Source of the DNA: Burkholderiaceae bacterium
Lineage (GTDB): Bacteria; Pseudomonadota; Gammaproteobacteria; Burkholderiales; Burkholderiaceae
DNA: 5,550 bases
Reading direction: 5' to 3'
Assembly: GCA_025057735.1 (NCBI GenBank)
Contig: JANWUU010000062.1
Span: 1 to 5,550 of the forward strand
Below, piece by piece: positions 1-5,550 of the stretch. The notes under the pieces are model-generated. The model had not been told where the DNA came from. It saw only the letters and a list, made by a program, of their open reading frames with translations, and made no database searches. Positions within the stretch are counted from its first letter, which is position 1. Every line of letters begins with the position of its first letter. A program made the position numbers and the translations under genes.

Positions 1-426
1 GGTCAGCGTCCAGGAAATGACCGAGAACTGGGCGTCGTACAGCCACCAGAAGGCGATCGCCGACAGCGCCGTCGGCACGATGAACGGCAGCAGCACGATG
101 GCGCGGATGAAGGCCTTAAACGGCAGGTGCTTGTTCAGCAGCAGCGCCAGCCACAGGCCGAGCGCAAACTTCAGGACGCTTGCCACCGCCGTGTAAAACA
201 GCGTGTTAAATAGCGACAGCAGCGCCACACTGTCGCGCGCCAGATGGGCGAAGTTGTCCCAGCCGATGAACTGGCCGGGGCGGCCGATCTTGGCGTCGGT
301 AAAGCCAAGCCAGAGACCGAGCGCGAGCGGATAGGTCAGGAACAGCAACAGCAGCGTGCCGGCCGGCAGCATGAACAGCAGCCCCAGCGCGTTGCGGTTG
401 TCCTGCAGCCGCTGCAGAAATGACAT
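1..426 (-). CDS. Sugar ABC transporter permease, MalF/UgpA type (N-terminal half, cut by window edge)
   Basis: Inner-membrane subunit of a carbohydrate ABC importer; with a second permease it would form the channel energised by the ATPase at 1861-2913. The frame is open from the ATG at 426 to base 1, giving 142 residues with no stop. The family is usually near 300 residues, so about half is present, and the cytoplasmic EAA loop that docks the ATPase lies outside the window. Three hydrophobic segments are visible, at about residues 13-41, 70-97 and 106-130. The short basic/amphipathic N-terminus and the FIGWDNF stretch (residues 53-59) after the first segment are typical of MalF/UgpA proteins. 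An AAAGGA ribosome site lies 10 bases before the ATG. An in-frame GTG at 429-427 is an alternative start one codon earlier, with slightly better spacing. It follows the binding-protein gene by 66 bases that contain a stem-loop. Family assignment is firm; the substrate is unknown. Confidence 0.93.
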   Translation of the reverse strand, partial: MSFLQRLQDNRNALGLLFMLPAGTLLLLFLTYPLALGLWLGFTDAKIGRPGQFIGWDNFAHLARDSVALLSLFNTLFYTAVASVLKFALGLWLALLLNKHLPFKAFIRAIVLLPFIVPTALSAIAFWWLYDAQFSVISWTLT

Positions 427-436
427 CACACCGATT

Positions 437-442
437 TCCTTT
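437..442 (-). promoter_or_regulatory. Ribosome binding site of the permease gene
   Basis: The minus strand reads AAAGGA here, 10 bases upstream of the ATG at 426 and 7 bases upstream of the in-frame GTG at 429. It begins 7 bases past the foot of the stem-loop at 450-475, so the hairpin should not hide it. It is a moderate site, weaker than that of the preceding binding-protein gene. Confidence 0.6.
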
Positions 443-449
443 GCGAAAG

Positions 450-475
450 CCCGCGGCGCCATGCGGCGCCGCGGG
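450..475 (-). promoter_or_regulatory. Intercistronic GC-only stem-loop between binding-protein and permease genes
   Basis: A perfect inverted repeat: CCCGCGGCGCC at 450-460, a four-base spacer at 461-464, then its exact complement at 465-475. In the minus-strand transcript this is an 11-bp stem of only G-C pairs with a GCAU loop, starting 17 bases after the binding-protein stop codon. The bases after the stem are CUUUCGC, with only three U residues, so it is a poor intrinsic terminator. Its place between the binding-protein gene and the first permease gene matches the hairpins known in maltose-type operons, which block 3'-5' exonucleases and keep binding-protein mRNA in excess. The structure is seen directly; the stabilising role is inferred. 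Partial attenuation is the alternative. Confidence 0.7.
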
Positions 476-492
476 TGGGCGCGATCTGCCGC

Positions 493-1821
493 TTACACCT
501 TGTAGTAGCGCATCGCCCGCGCGGCGGCGCGCTCAGCCGCTTCCTTCGGCGAGCGCGCGCCGCTGGCGGCCTCCGCCACCATGTTGACGACGATGAAATC
601 GGCCATCGCCGCCGCCGAGGCGTACCCGAGCGTGCCGGCATAGCCGTGGTGCGTCATGTTCTTCACGCAGTCGCGGTACGGTGTGTGCTTCGGATCGACG
701 GTCCACACCGGGTTCGCCTCGTACGCCCGTAGCGGCTGCGTGATGTAGCCAATGGCCGCCTGCTGCCACGGTTCGTACTGCTCTTTTTCCATCATGAAGG
801 CGACGAACGCCTTGGCGGCGTTCGGAAACTTCGTGTAGCGGAAGACCATGGCCTGCGTGAACAGGTGCAGCTCCGTCGGCCTCCCTGCGGGACCGATCGG
901 GTAGTTAGCATGCCCGATGTCGGCCGCGATTTCGCGCACCTTTGGATCCTGTGCGTTCTTGGCGGCGTAGTAAATCGAGATGCCGTTGTTGGTCAGCGAG
1001 ATCTGGCCGTCGAGGAATGCCTTGTTGTTGTTCGGATCGAGCCAGGACAGCGTGCCGGGCACGAAGGTCGCATACAGCTCCTTCGCGTACTCCAGCGCGC
1101 GAATCGTCTCCGGACTATTGATCACGACGTTGTTTTTCTCGTCCACCAGGCGGCCGCCGAAGGCCCACAGCACCCAGTGGCACCACGAGTTGCCGTCGCC
1201 CACCGCGTTGCCGAGCGCGCAGCCGGCCGGCGTGCCTTTCGCCTTCAGCGCCTTGCACAGCTCGAGGAAGCCGGCGGTGTCCTTCGGAAACTGCTTGAAG
1301 CCAGCCGCCTCGACGTGGCTGATGCGGTGCACGAAGGTGGCGCCGGCCGCCCCCAGCGGCAGTCCGATCCATTTGCCGTCGCGCATGCCGTACGTGCGGC
1401 AGACGTCGTACCAGCCGCCGTACTTCGCGCCCAGGTAGTTGGCGACGTCGCTGAGGTCGACCAGCTTGTCCGGGTACTGGTGCGGGTCGTCGAACCAGCC
1501 GTAGATGATGTCCGGTCCGCTGCCGACGTTGGCGGCCACCGCCGCCTTCGGTCGCACATCCTCCCAGCCCTCGTTGTCGACGCGCACTTCGACGCCGAAT
1601 TTCTCGGTGAACTTCTTGACGTTGGCCATGAAGGCGTCCTCGTCGCCCTGCACGAAACGCTTCCAGCGCAGCACGCGCAGGCGCGCGTTCTTCTCCGGCC
1701 GGTAGGTGAACGCCGGCGCGGCGCCCTTGGCCTGGGCGGCGGCCTCCTCGGCCGCCAGCGGCAAACCCGCCGCCACACCGGCCGCCAGTTTCAGTACGTC
1801 TCGCCGTTTGATGCCGCTCAT
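493..1821 (-). CDS. Carbohydrate ABC transporter substrate-binding protein with Tat signal peptide
   Basis: Periplasmic solute receptor of the extracellular solute-binding family 1 fold (442 residues, normal for the family). It captures the ligand and delivers it to the permeases. The N-terminus is a twin-arginine signal: KRRDVLK at residues 5-11, a hydrophobic stretch at about 12-24, and a likely signal-peptidase I site after A31 (A-Q-A before K32). This implies export in a folded state by the Tat pathway. Other features seen are the GPDIIYGWFDDP block (102-113), IGLPLGAAG (152-160), a tryptophan-rich stretch around 213-219, and the FLDGQISLTNNG block (269-280) common in sugar-binding members. 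There are five cysteines (141, 189, 201, 214, 385). There is no lipobox cysteine, so it is a soluble protein. The ATG at 1821 is chosen because a strong duplicated Shine-Dalgarno precedes it and the signal peptide begins there. The ligand cannot be deduced from sequence; context points to a sugar or sugar acid. Confidence 0.93.
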   Translation of the reverse strand: MSGIKRRDVLKLAAGVAAGLPLAAEEAAAQAKGAAPAFTYRPEKNARLRVLRWKRFVQGDEDAFMANVKKFTEKFGVEVRVDNEGWEDVRPKAAVAANVGSGPDIIYGWFDDPHQYPDKLVDLSDVANYLGAKYGGWYDVCRTYGMRDGKWIGLPLGAAGATFVHRISHVEAAGFKQFPKDTAGFLELCKALKAKGTPAGCALGNAVGDGNSWCHWVLWAFGGRLVDEKNNVVINSPETIRALEYAKELYATFVPGTLSWLDPNNNKAFLDGQISLTNNGISIYYAAKNAQDPKVREIAADIGHANYPIGPAGRPTELHLFTQAMVFRYTKFPNAAKAFVAFMMEKEQYEPWQQAAIGYITQPLRAYEANPVWTVDPKHTPYRDCVKNMTHHGYAGTLGYASAAAMADFIVVNMVAEAASGARSPKEAAERAAARAMRYYKV

Positions 1822-1823
1822 GT

Positions 1824-1837
1824 CTCCTTCCTCCTTC
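1824..1837 (-). promoter_or_regulatory. Tandemly duplicated Shine-Dalgarno of the binding-protein gene
   Basis: The minus strand carries GAAGGAG twice in direct tandem (1837-1831 and 1830-1824). This creates AAGGAGG ending 8 bases before the ATG at 1821, plus a second AAGGAG ending 2 bases before it. The distal copy has ideal spacing; the proximal copy is too close to initiate well alone but may help recruit ribosomes. It is the strongest ribosome site in the window and fits a protein needed in excess over its membrane partners. Confidence 0.85.
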
Positions 1838-1860
1838 TCAGTGGGCGATGTTCGCTGCGG

Positions 1861-2913
1861 TCATGCGAGCCGGGTCCCGCTCGCGGGGTCGAACAGGTAG
1901 GTCAGTTGCGGGCGCAGGCGCACGACCTCGCCCGGATGAAAGGCGTGCCGCTCGCGCACCACGGCCGTGACGTCGCGCCCGGCGACGCGGCAGAAAATCT
2001 GCGTGTCGGCACCGGTCGGCTCGACCACCACCACCTCCGCTGGCACGCCGCCGTCGGCGGTGACGCTCAGATGCTCGGGCCGCACGCCGACGATTACCTC
2101 GGCGCCCGCGGCGACCGGCGCACCGCGCGGCGCCTCGATGCGCACGCCTTCGCCGACCACGACCGCGCCGTCGGCGATGCGCCCCGGCAGGAAGTTCATC
2201 GCCGGGGAGCCGATGAAACCGGCAACGAACAGGTTGGCGGGGTCGTCGTACAACGCCAGCGGCGTGCCGATCTGCTCGACGCGGCCGGCGTTCATCACGA
2301 CGATCTTGTCGGCCATCGTCATCGCCTCGATCTGGTCGTGCGTGACGTACACCGAGGTGGTCTGCAAGCGCTGGTGGAGCGCCTTGATCTCGGTGCGCAT
2401 CTGCACGCGCAGCTTGGCATCCAGATTGGACAGCGGTTCGTCGAACAGGAAAACCTGCGGCTCGCGCACGATCGCGCGGCCCATCGCCACCCGCTGCCGC
2501 TGCCCGCCGGAGAGCTGGCGCGGATAGCGGTCCAGCAGCTCGGTCAGCCCCAGGATGCCGGCGGCCTTGTTCACGCGCGCCTCGATTTCCTCTTTCGGGC
2601 GCTTGGCCAGCAGCAGGCTGAAGGCCATGTTGTCGCGCACCTTCATGTGCGGGTAGAGCGCGTAGTTCTGGAACACCATCGCGATGTCGCGCTCCTTGGG
2701 CGGGACCCGGTTGACCACCTTGGTGCCGATGCGGATTTCGCCCTCGGTGATCTCCTCCAGCCCGGCGATCATGCGCAGCAGCGTGGTCTTGCCGCAGCCC
2801 GATGGCCCTACCAGCACCGCGAACTCGCCGTCGGCGATGTCGATGCTGACACCGCGGATGACGTGCGTTCCGCCGAAGAACTTCTGCACGTTGCTGATCG
2901 TGACCGACGCCAT
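1861..2913 (-). CDS. ABC transporter ATP-binding protein, MalK/UgpC family
   Basis: Cytoplasmic ATPase that powers the importer as a homodimer on the inner face of the membrane; 350 residues, normal for the family. All nucleotide-binding motifs are intact: Walker A GPSGCGKT (36-43), Q-loop Q82 in [10 protein letters not shown], signature LSGGQ (134-138), Walker B ending in D158-E159, D-loop SNLDAK (162-167) and switch histidine H192. From about 240 to 350 there is a C-terminal OB/TOBE regulatory domain with the GVRPEH block at 276-281, as in MalK, UgpC and MsmK. The ATG at 2913 directly abuts the TAG stop of the dehydrogenase (2916-2914), with a weak GGAAG at 2922-2918, so translation is probably coupled. 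Such ATPases are sometimes shared between importers, but its place beside the binding-protein and permease genes argues for a dedicated subunit. The gene order (ATPase before the binding protein) differs from the usual binding protein-permease-permease-ATPase layout. Confidence 0.96.
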   Translation of the reverse strand: MASVTISNVQKFFGGTHVIRGVSIDIADGEFAVLVGPSGCGKTTLLRMIAGLEEITEGEIRIGTKVVNRVPPKERDIAMVFQNYALYPHMKVRDNMAFSLLLAKRPKEEIEARVNKAAGILGLTELLDRYPRQLSGGQRQRVAMGRAIVREPQVFLFDEPLSNLDAKLRVQMRTEIKALHQRLQTTSVYVTHDQIEAMTMADKIVVMNAGRVEQIGTPLALYDDPANLFVAGFIGSPAMNFLPGRIADGAVVVGEGVRIEAPRGAPVAAGAEVIVGVRPEHLSVTADGGVPAEVVVVEPTGADTQIFCRVAGRDVTAVVRERHAFHPGEVVRLRPQLTYLFDPASGTRLA

Positions 2914-3885
2914 CTATCTTCCGATCCCGTTGCGTCCTTCCACCACCACATAGCGCGGGCGCCCGGTGCGCGCCCAGTCGATCAGATTCTGCGCCGCCTT
3001 GCGCCGCAGCTCCACCTCCGCCGCCTCCGAGTAGAACGCCGCGTGCGGGCTGAGCAGCACGCGCGGATGCGCCAGCAGCGGGTGGCCCGCCGGCGGCGGC
3101 TCCTGCGGCAGGACGTCGAGCGCCGCCCCGTCCAGCGCGCCGGCCTCCAGCGCCGCCAGCAGGGCGTCGATGTCCACCACCGCGCCGCGCGCGGTGTTGA
3201 TAAGGATGGCCCCGCGCCGCATACGCGCCAACGTGCGGGCGCCGAACAGCCCGCGCGTCTCGTCGGTCAGCGGCACGTGCAGTGAGACCACGTCGGCCTG
3301 CGCGCACAGCGCCTCCAGATCGACGCGCTGCACATAGGCCGGAAAGTCGCCGTCGATCAGGTACGGATCGCAGGCGATGACGCGCGCGAACACGTTGCGC
3401 GCCACGTGCGCCATGCGCTTGCCGATGCGGCCCAGCCCGACGATGCCCAGCGTCAGCTCCGAGGCGCGCCGGATCGGACCGGGGGTGGTGTAGTGCCAAC
3501 GGCCGGCGCGCACGTCGCGGTCGTACTGCGGCAAATGCCGCAGCAGTGCCAACGCCATGGCGAGCGCGTGCGTGGCGACCTCCCCCACCCCGTAGTCGGG
3601 CGAATTCGCCACCCAGACGCCGTAGGCGCGCGCGTCGGCGACGTCGATCGTGTCGTAACCGGCGCCGTAGCGGCTGGCGATGCGGATCTGCGGCCGCGCC
3701 GCAAACACGCGCGCATTGACCGGCGCATACTGCACCAGCAGTCCGTCGCACCCCGCCGCGGCGTCGATCACGTCCTGCTCGGTGCGGCACTGTGCCTCCA
3801 CCAGTTCCATGCCGGCCTCGCGGAACAGGCGCCGCTCCAGCTCCAGGTCCGGGAAGTCGTAGTCGGTGACCAGGAAGCGTGCCAT
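2914..3885 (-). CDS. D-isomer-specific 2-hydroxyacid dehydrogenase, CtBP-like
   Basis: A cytoplasmic NAD(H)-dependent oxidoreductase of 323 residues that interconverts 2-hydroxy and 2-keto acids; the actual substrate is unknown. The split substrate-binding domain (about 1-100 and 290-323) encloses a Rossmann domain with GLGRIG at 150-155. D173 after the second strand suggests NAD over NADP. The catalytic triad is complete: R233 (NTARGAVVD), E262 and H281. Two blocks, RYGAGYDTID (72-81) and PHAAFYSE (280-287), resemble the C-terminal-binding-protein (CtBP) branch more than SerA or the classical glyoxylate/hydroxypyruvate reductases. There is no ACT domain, which also argues against biosynthetic SerA. 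The ATG at 3885 is chosen because MARFLVTDYDFPD is the family's N-terminus; a longer in-frame reading to 4029 would run inside the dehydratase gene. It starts 5 bases after the dehydratase stop with no visible Shine-Dalgarno, so it probably depends on reinitiation, and it abuts the ATPase gene. Confidence 0.93.
   Translation of the reverse strand: MARFLVTDYDFPDLELERRLFREAGMELVEAQCRTEQDVIDAAAGCDGLLVQYAPVNARVFAARPQIRIASRYGAGYDTIDVADARAYGVWVANSPDYGVGEVATHALAMALALLRHLPQYDRDVRAGRWHYTTPGPIRRASELTLGIVGLGRIGKRMAHVARNVFARVIACDPYLIDGDFPAYVQRVDLEALCAQADVVSLHVPLTDETRGLFGARTLARMRRGAILINTARGAVVDIDALLAALEAGALDGAALDVLPQEPPPAGHPLLAHPRVLLSPHAAFYSEAAEVELRRKAAQNLIDWARTGRPRYVVVEGRNGIGR
2918..2922 (-). promoter_or_regulatory. 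Weak ribosome binding site of the ATPase gene
   Basis: The minus strand reads GGAAG here, four bases before the ATG at 2913, inside the last codons of the dehydrogenase gene. The spacing is short and the match partial. Together with the zero-base stop/start junction, this favours translational coupling over independent initiation. Confidence 0.4.
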
Positions 3886-3890
3886 CGTCG

Positions 3891-5550
3891 TCAATGGTTG
3901 TCGCGCGGCACGAAGGCGCCGCTCTTGCCGACCAGGAAATCGAAGTCGGCCCCCTCGTGGGCCTGGTTGACGTGCTCGACGTACAGCTTCCAGTAACCGC
4001 GCGCCAGCGGCGGCTTGGGCGGCTTCCACTGCGCGCGCCGGCGCGCGAGTTCCTCGTCGCTGACGTGCAGATGCAGGCGTCGCCGCGGCACGTCCAGTTC
4101 GATCAGGTCGCCGTCGCGCACCAGCGCCAGCGGCCCGCCGGCGGCCGCCTCCGGGGCGACGTGCAGCACCACCGTTCCGTACGCGGTGCCGCTCATGCGG
4201 GCATCCGAGATGCGCACCATATCGGTGATGCCGCGCTTCAGCAGCCGCTGCGGCAAGGGCATGTTGCCCACCTCGGCCATGCCCGGGTATCCCTTGGGCC
4301 CGCAGTTCTTCAGCACCAGCACGTCGCTGGCGTCGATCTTCAGCTTCGGATCGTCGATGCGGCGGTGGAAATCCTCGATGTCCTCGAACACCACCGCGCG
4401 CCCCTGGTGCTTCATCAGCCGCGGCGTGGCCGCCGACGGCTTGATGATCGCGCCATCCGGCGCGAGGTTGCCGCGCAGCACCGCAATGCCGGCATTGCGC
4501 TTGAATGGCCTGGCGAACGGCATGATCACGTCGCGGTTATGGTTCGGCGCGTCCTTGCAGTTTTCCCAGATCGTCTTGCCGTTGACCGTCGGCGCGCGCT
4601 TGTGCAGCAGCCCGGCTTCGCCCAGCTCGCGGATCACCGCCGGCAGCCCGCCCGCGTAGCAGAAGTCCTCCATCAGGTACTTGCCGCTCGGCATCAGGTT
4701 GACCAGCGTGTGCACGCCGCGGCCCAGCCGGTCCCAGTCGTCCAGCGTCAGCGGCACGCCGATGCGGCGCGCGATCGCGATCAGGTGGATGACCGCGTTG
4801 GTCGAGCCGCCGATGGCGGCATTGACGCGGATGGCGTTCTCGAACGCCTGCCGCGTCAGGATGTGCGACAGCCGCACGTCCTGCTTGACCAGTTCGACGA
4901 TGCGGCGTCCGGCCATGCGGGCCAGCAGGTTGCGACGCGCGTCGACGGCGGGGTAAGCGGCATTGCCGGGCAACCCGACGCCGAGCGCCTCCACCATAGA
5001 AGCCATCGTGGAGGCGGTGCCCATCGTCATGCAGTGTCCGTGCGAGCGGTGCATGCAGCTTTCCGCCTCGTGGAACTCTGCCTCGCTGATGCGGCCCGCG
5101 CGCAGGTCCTCCGACAGCGACCACACGTGGGTACCGGAGCCGATGCGTTCGCCCTTGTACCAGCCCGACAGCATCGGCCCGCCGGAGACGCCGATCGTGG
5201 GCAAGTCCACGCTCGCCGCCCCCATCAGCAGCGCCGGCGTGGTCTTGTCGCAGCCCATCAGCAGCACCACGCCGTCGATCGGATTGCCACGGATCGACTC
5301 CTCGACGTCCATGCTCGCCAGGTTGCGGTACAGCATGGCGGTGGGCCGCAGCAGCGTCTCGCCGAGCGACATGACCGGAAACTCGAGCGGAAAGCCGCCG
5401 GCCTCCCATACGCCCGCTTTCACGTGCTCGGCCAGCGTGCGGAAATGCGAGTTACACGGCGTCAGCTCGGAGTAGGTGTTGCAGATGCCGATGACGGGAC
5501 GGCCGTCGAACTGATCGTGCGGCACCCCGCGGTTCTTTACCCACGAGCGG
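3891..5550 (-). CDS. IlvD/EDD-family sugar-acid (aldonate) dehydratase, L-arabinonate dehydratase type; N-terminus outside window
   Basis: A [2Fe-2S], Mg-dependent cytoplasmic enzyme that removes water from an aldonate to give a 2-keto-3-deoxyaldonate. The frame stays open to the right edge: RSWVKNRG precedes the GTG at 5525, so that GTG is internal. Numbering from that GTG, the cluster cysteines are C24 (TPCN), C92 (GCDK) and C165 (HGHC). The Mg ligands are E56, D93 and K94 (the lysine that is carbamylated in relatives), and the catalytic serine is S445 in RMSGTAYG, with T447. As I recall the Rhizobium leguminosarum L-arabinonate dehydratase structure, its residues 59, 127, 200, 91, 128, 129, 480 and 482 all match with a constant offset of 35. 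About 27 residues would then be missing here. The C-terminus (RDNH, stop TGA at 3893-3891) is complete. True IlvD (branched-chain synthesis) and Edd (phosphogluconate) are less likely. Whether it prefers a pentonate or a hexonate is undetermined. Confidence 0.93.
   Translation of the reverse strand, partial: RSWVKNRGVPHDQFDGRPVIGICNTYSELTPCNSHFRTLAEHVKAGVWEAGGFPLEFPVMSLGETLLRPTAMLYRNLASMDVEESIRGNPIDGVVLLMGCDKTTPALLMGAASVDLPTIGVSGGPMLSGWYKGERIGSGTHVWSLSEDLRAGRISEAEFHEAESCMHRSHGHCMTMGTASTMASMVEALGVGLPGNAAYPAVDARRNLLARMAGRRIVELVKQDVRLSHILTRQAFENAIRVNAAIGGSTNAVIHLIAIARRIGVPLTLDDWDRLGRGVHTLVNLMPSGKYLMEDFCYAGGLPAVIRELGEAGLLHKRAPTVNGKTIWENCKDAPNHNRDVIMPFARPFKRNAGIAVLRGNLAPDGAIIKPSAATPRLMKHQGRAVVFEDIEDFHRRIDDPKLKIDASDVLVLKNCGPKGYPGMAEVGNMPLPQRLLKRGITDMVRISDARMSGTAYGTVVLHVAPEAAAGGPLALVRDGDLIELDVPRRRLHLHVSDEELARRRAQWKPPKPPLARGYWKLYVEHVNQAHEGADFDFLVGKSGAFVPRDNH

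Noticed and set aside
443..475. The 450-475 hairpin as an intrinsic terminator of the operon.
   Set aside because: Only three U residues follow the stem, and the permease gene with its own ribosome site starts right after it. A full stop of transcription would strand the permease, so stabilisation or partial attenuation fits better.
865..3285. An 806-codon open frame on the plus strand opposite the binding-protein, ATPase and dehydrogenase genes.
   Set aside because: It runs antisense across three well-supported genes, is rich in Arg, His, Ala and Val without any recognisable motif, and is the expected stop-poor shadow of GC-rich coding DNA.
1838..3790. A 650-codon minus-strand frame overlapping the dehydrogenase and ATPase genes.
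   Set aside because: It is out of frame with both real genes, is Arg/Ala/Gly-rich low-complexity, and shows no domain. Its last codons coincide with the minicistron noted separately.
2914..3885. Phosphoglycerate dehydrogenase (SerA) for the dehydrogenase.
   Set aside because: There is no ACT or intervening domain, and the RYGAGYDTID and PHAAFYSE blocks look CtBP-like; the operon context is catabolic rather than serine biosynthesis.
3886..4029. A 48-residue N-terminal extension of the hydroxyacid dehydrogenase.
   Set aside because: It overlaps the dehydratase coding region in another frame, resembles nothing in the family, and the ATG at 3885 begins exactly at the conserved MARFLVTDYDF start.
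4537..5409. A 290-codon minus-strand frame inside the dehydratase gene.
   Set aside because: It is an alternative frame of a gene whose active-site residues are all intact in the main frame, and its composition is Arg/Gly/Ala-biased without motifs.
5523..5525. GTG as the start codon of the dehydratase.
   Set aside because: The same frame is open to the window edge and encodes RSWVKNRG, which belongs to the conserved family N-terminus, so the real start lies beyond 5550.
1..5550. Mobile elements, CRISPR arrays, tRNA or rRNA genes, and phage or defence genes.
   Set aside because: Coding density is near complete with ordinary metabolic genes on one strand; I saw no long terminal inverted repeats, spaced direct repeats, RNA-gene signatures or abrupt composition shift.

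Overview
The window is GC-rich and densely coding. All five recognisable genes lie on the minus strand, so the biological order runs from right (5550) to left (1). Third codon positions are strongly G/C, the substrate-binding protein has a twin-arginine signal, and the protein families are typical of soil or plant-associated Proteobacteria (a high-GC beta- or alphaproteobacterium). The sequence alone does not fix the genus.

Layout in transcription order: (1) 5550-3891, an IlvD/EDD-family [2Fe-2S] sugar-acid dehydratase of the L-arabinonate dehydratase type, missing its N-terminus at the window edge; (2) 3885-2914, a CtBP-like D-isomer-specific 2-hydroxyacid dehydrogenase; (3) 2913-1861, a MalK/UgpC-type ABC ATPase; (4) 1821-493, a Tat-exported carbohydrate-type solute-binding protein; (5) 426-1, the N-terminal half of a MalF/UgpA-type ABC permease, cut by the left edge. 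The gaps between successive genes are 5, 0, 39 and 66 bases. This is a single operon whose promoter must lie right of the window and whose second permease probably lies left of it.

Inferred job: import of a sugar or sugar acid by a CUT1-type ABC transporter, coupled to non-phosphorylative breakdown. The dehydratase would turn an aldonate into a 2-keto-3-deoxyaldonate. The CtBP-like enzyme would interconvert a 2-hydroxy acid and a 2-keto acid elsewhere in the route. The exact substrate cannot be read from the sequence.

The two longer intergenic gaps carry the regulatory signals. The solute-binding-protein gene has a tandemly duplicated Shine-Dalgarno sequence (1824-1837), preceded by a possible 8-codon minicistron. 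A perfect 11-bp GC-only stem-loop (450-475) sits between the solute-binding-protein and permease genes, where maltose-type operons keep mRNA-stabilising hairpins. I see no mobile element, CRISPR array, tRNA, rRNA or radically new system; the window reads as a metabolic operon with an unassigned substrate.
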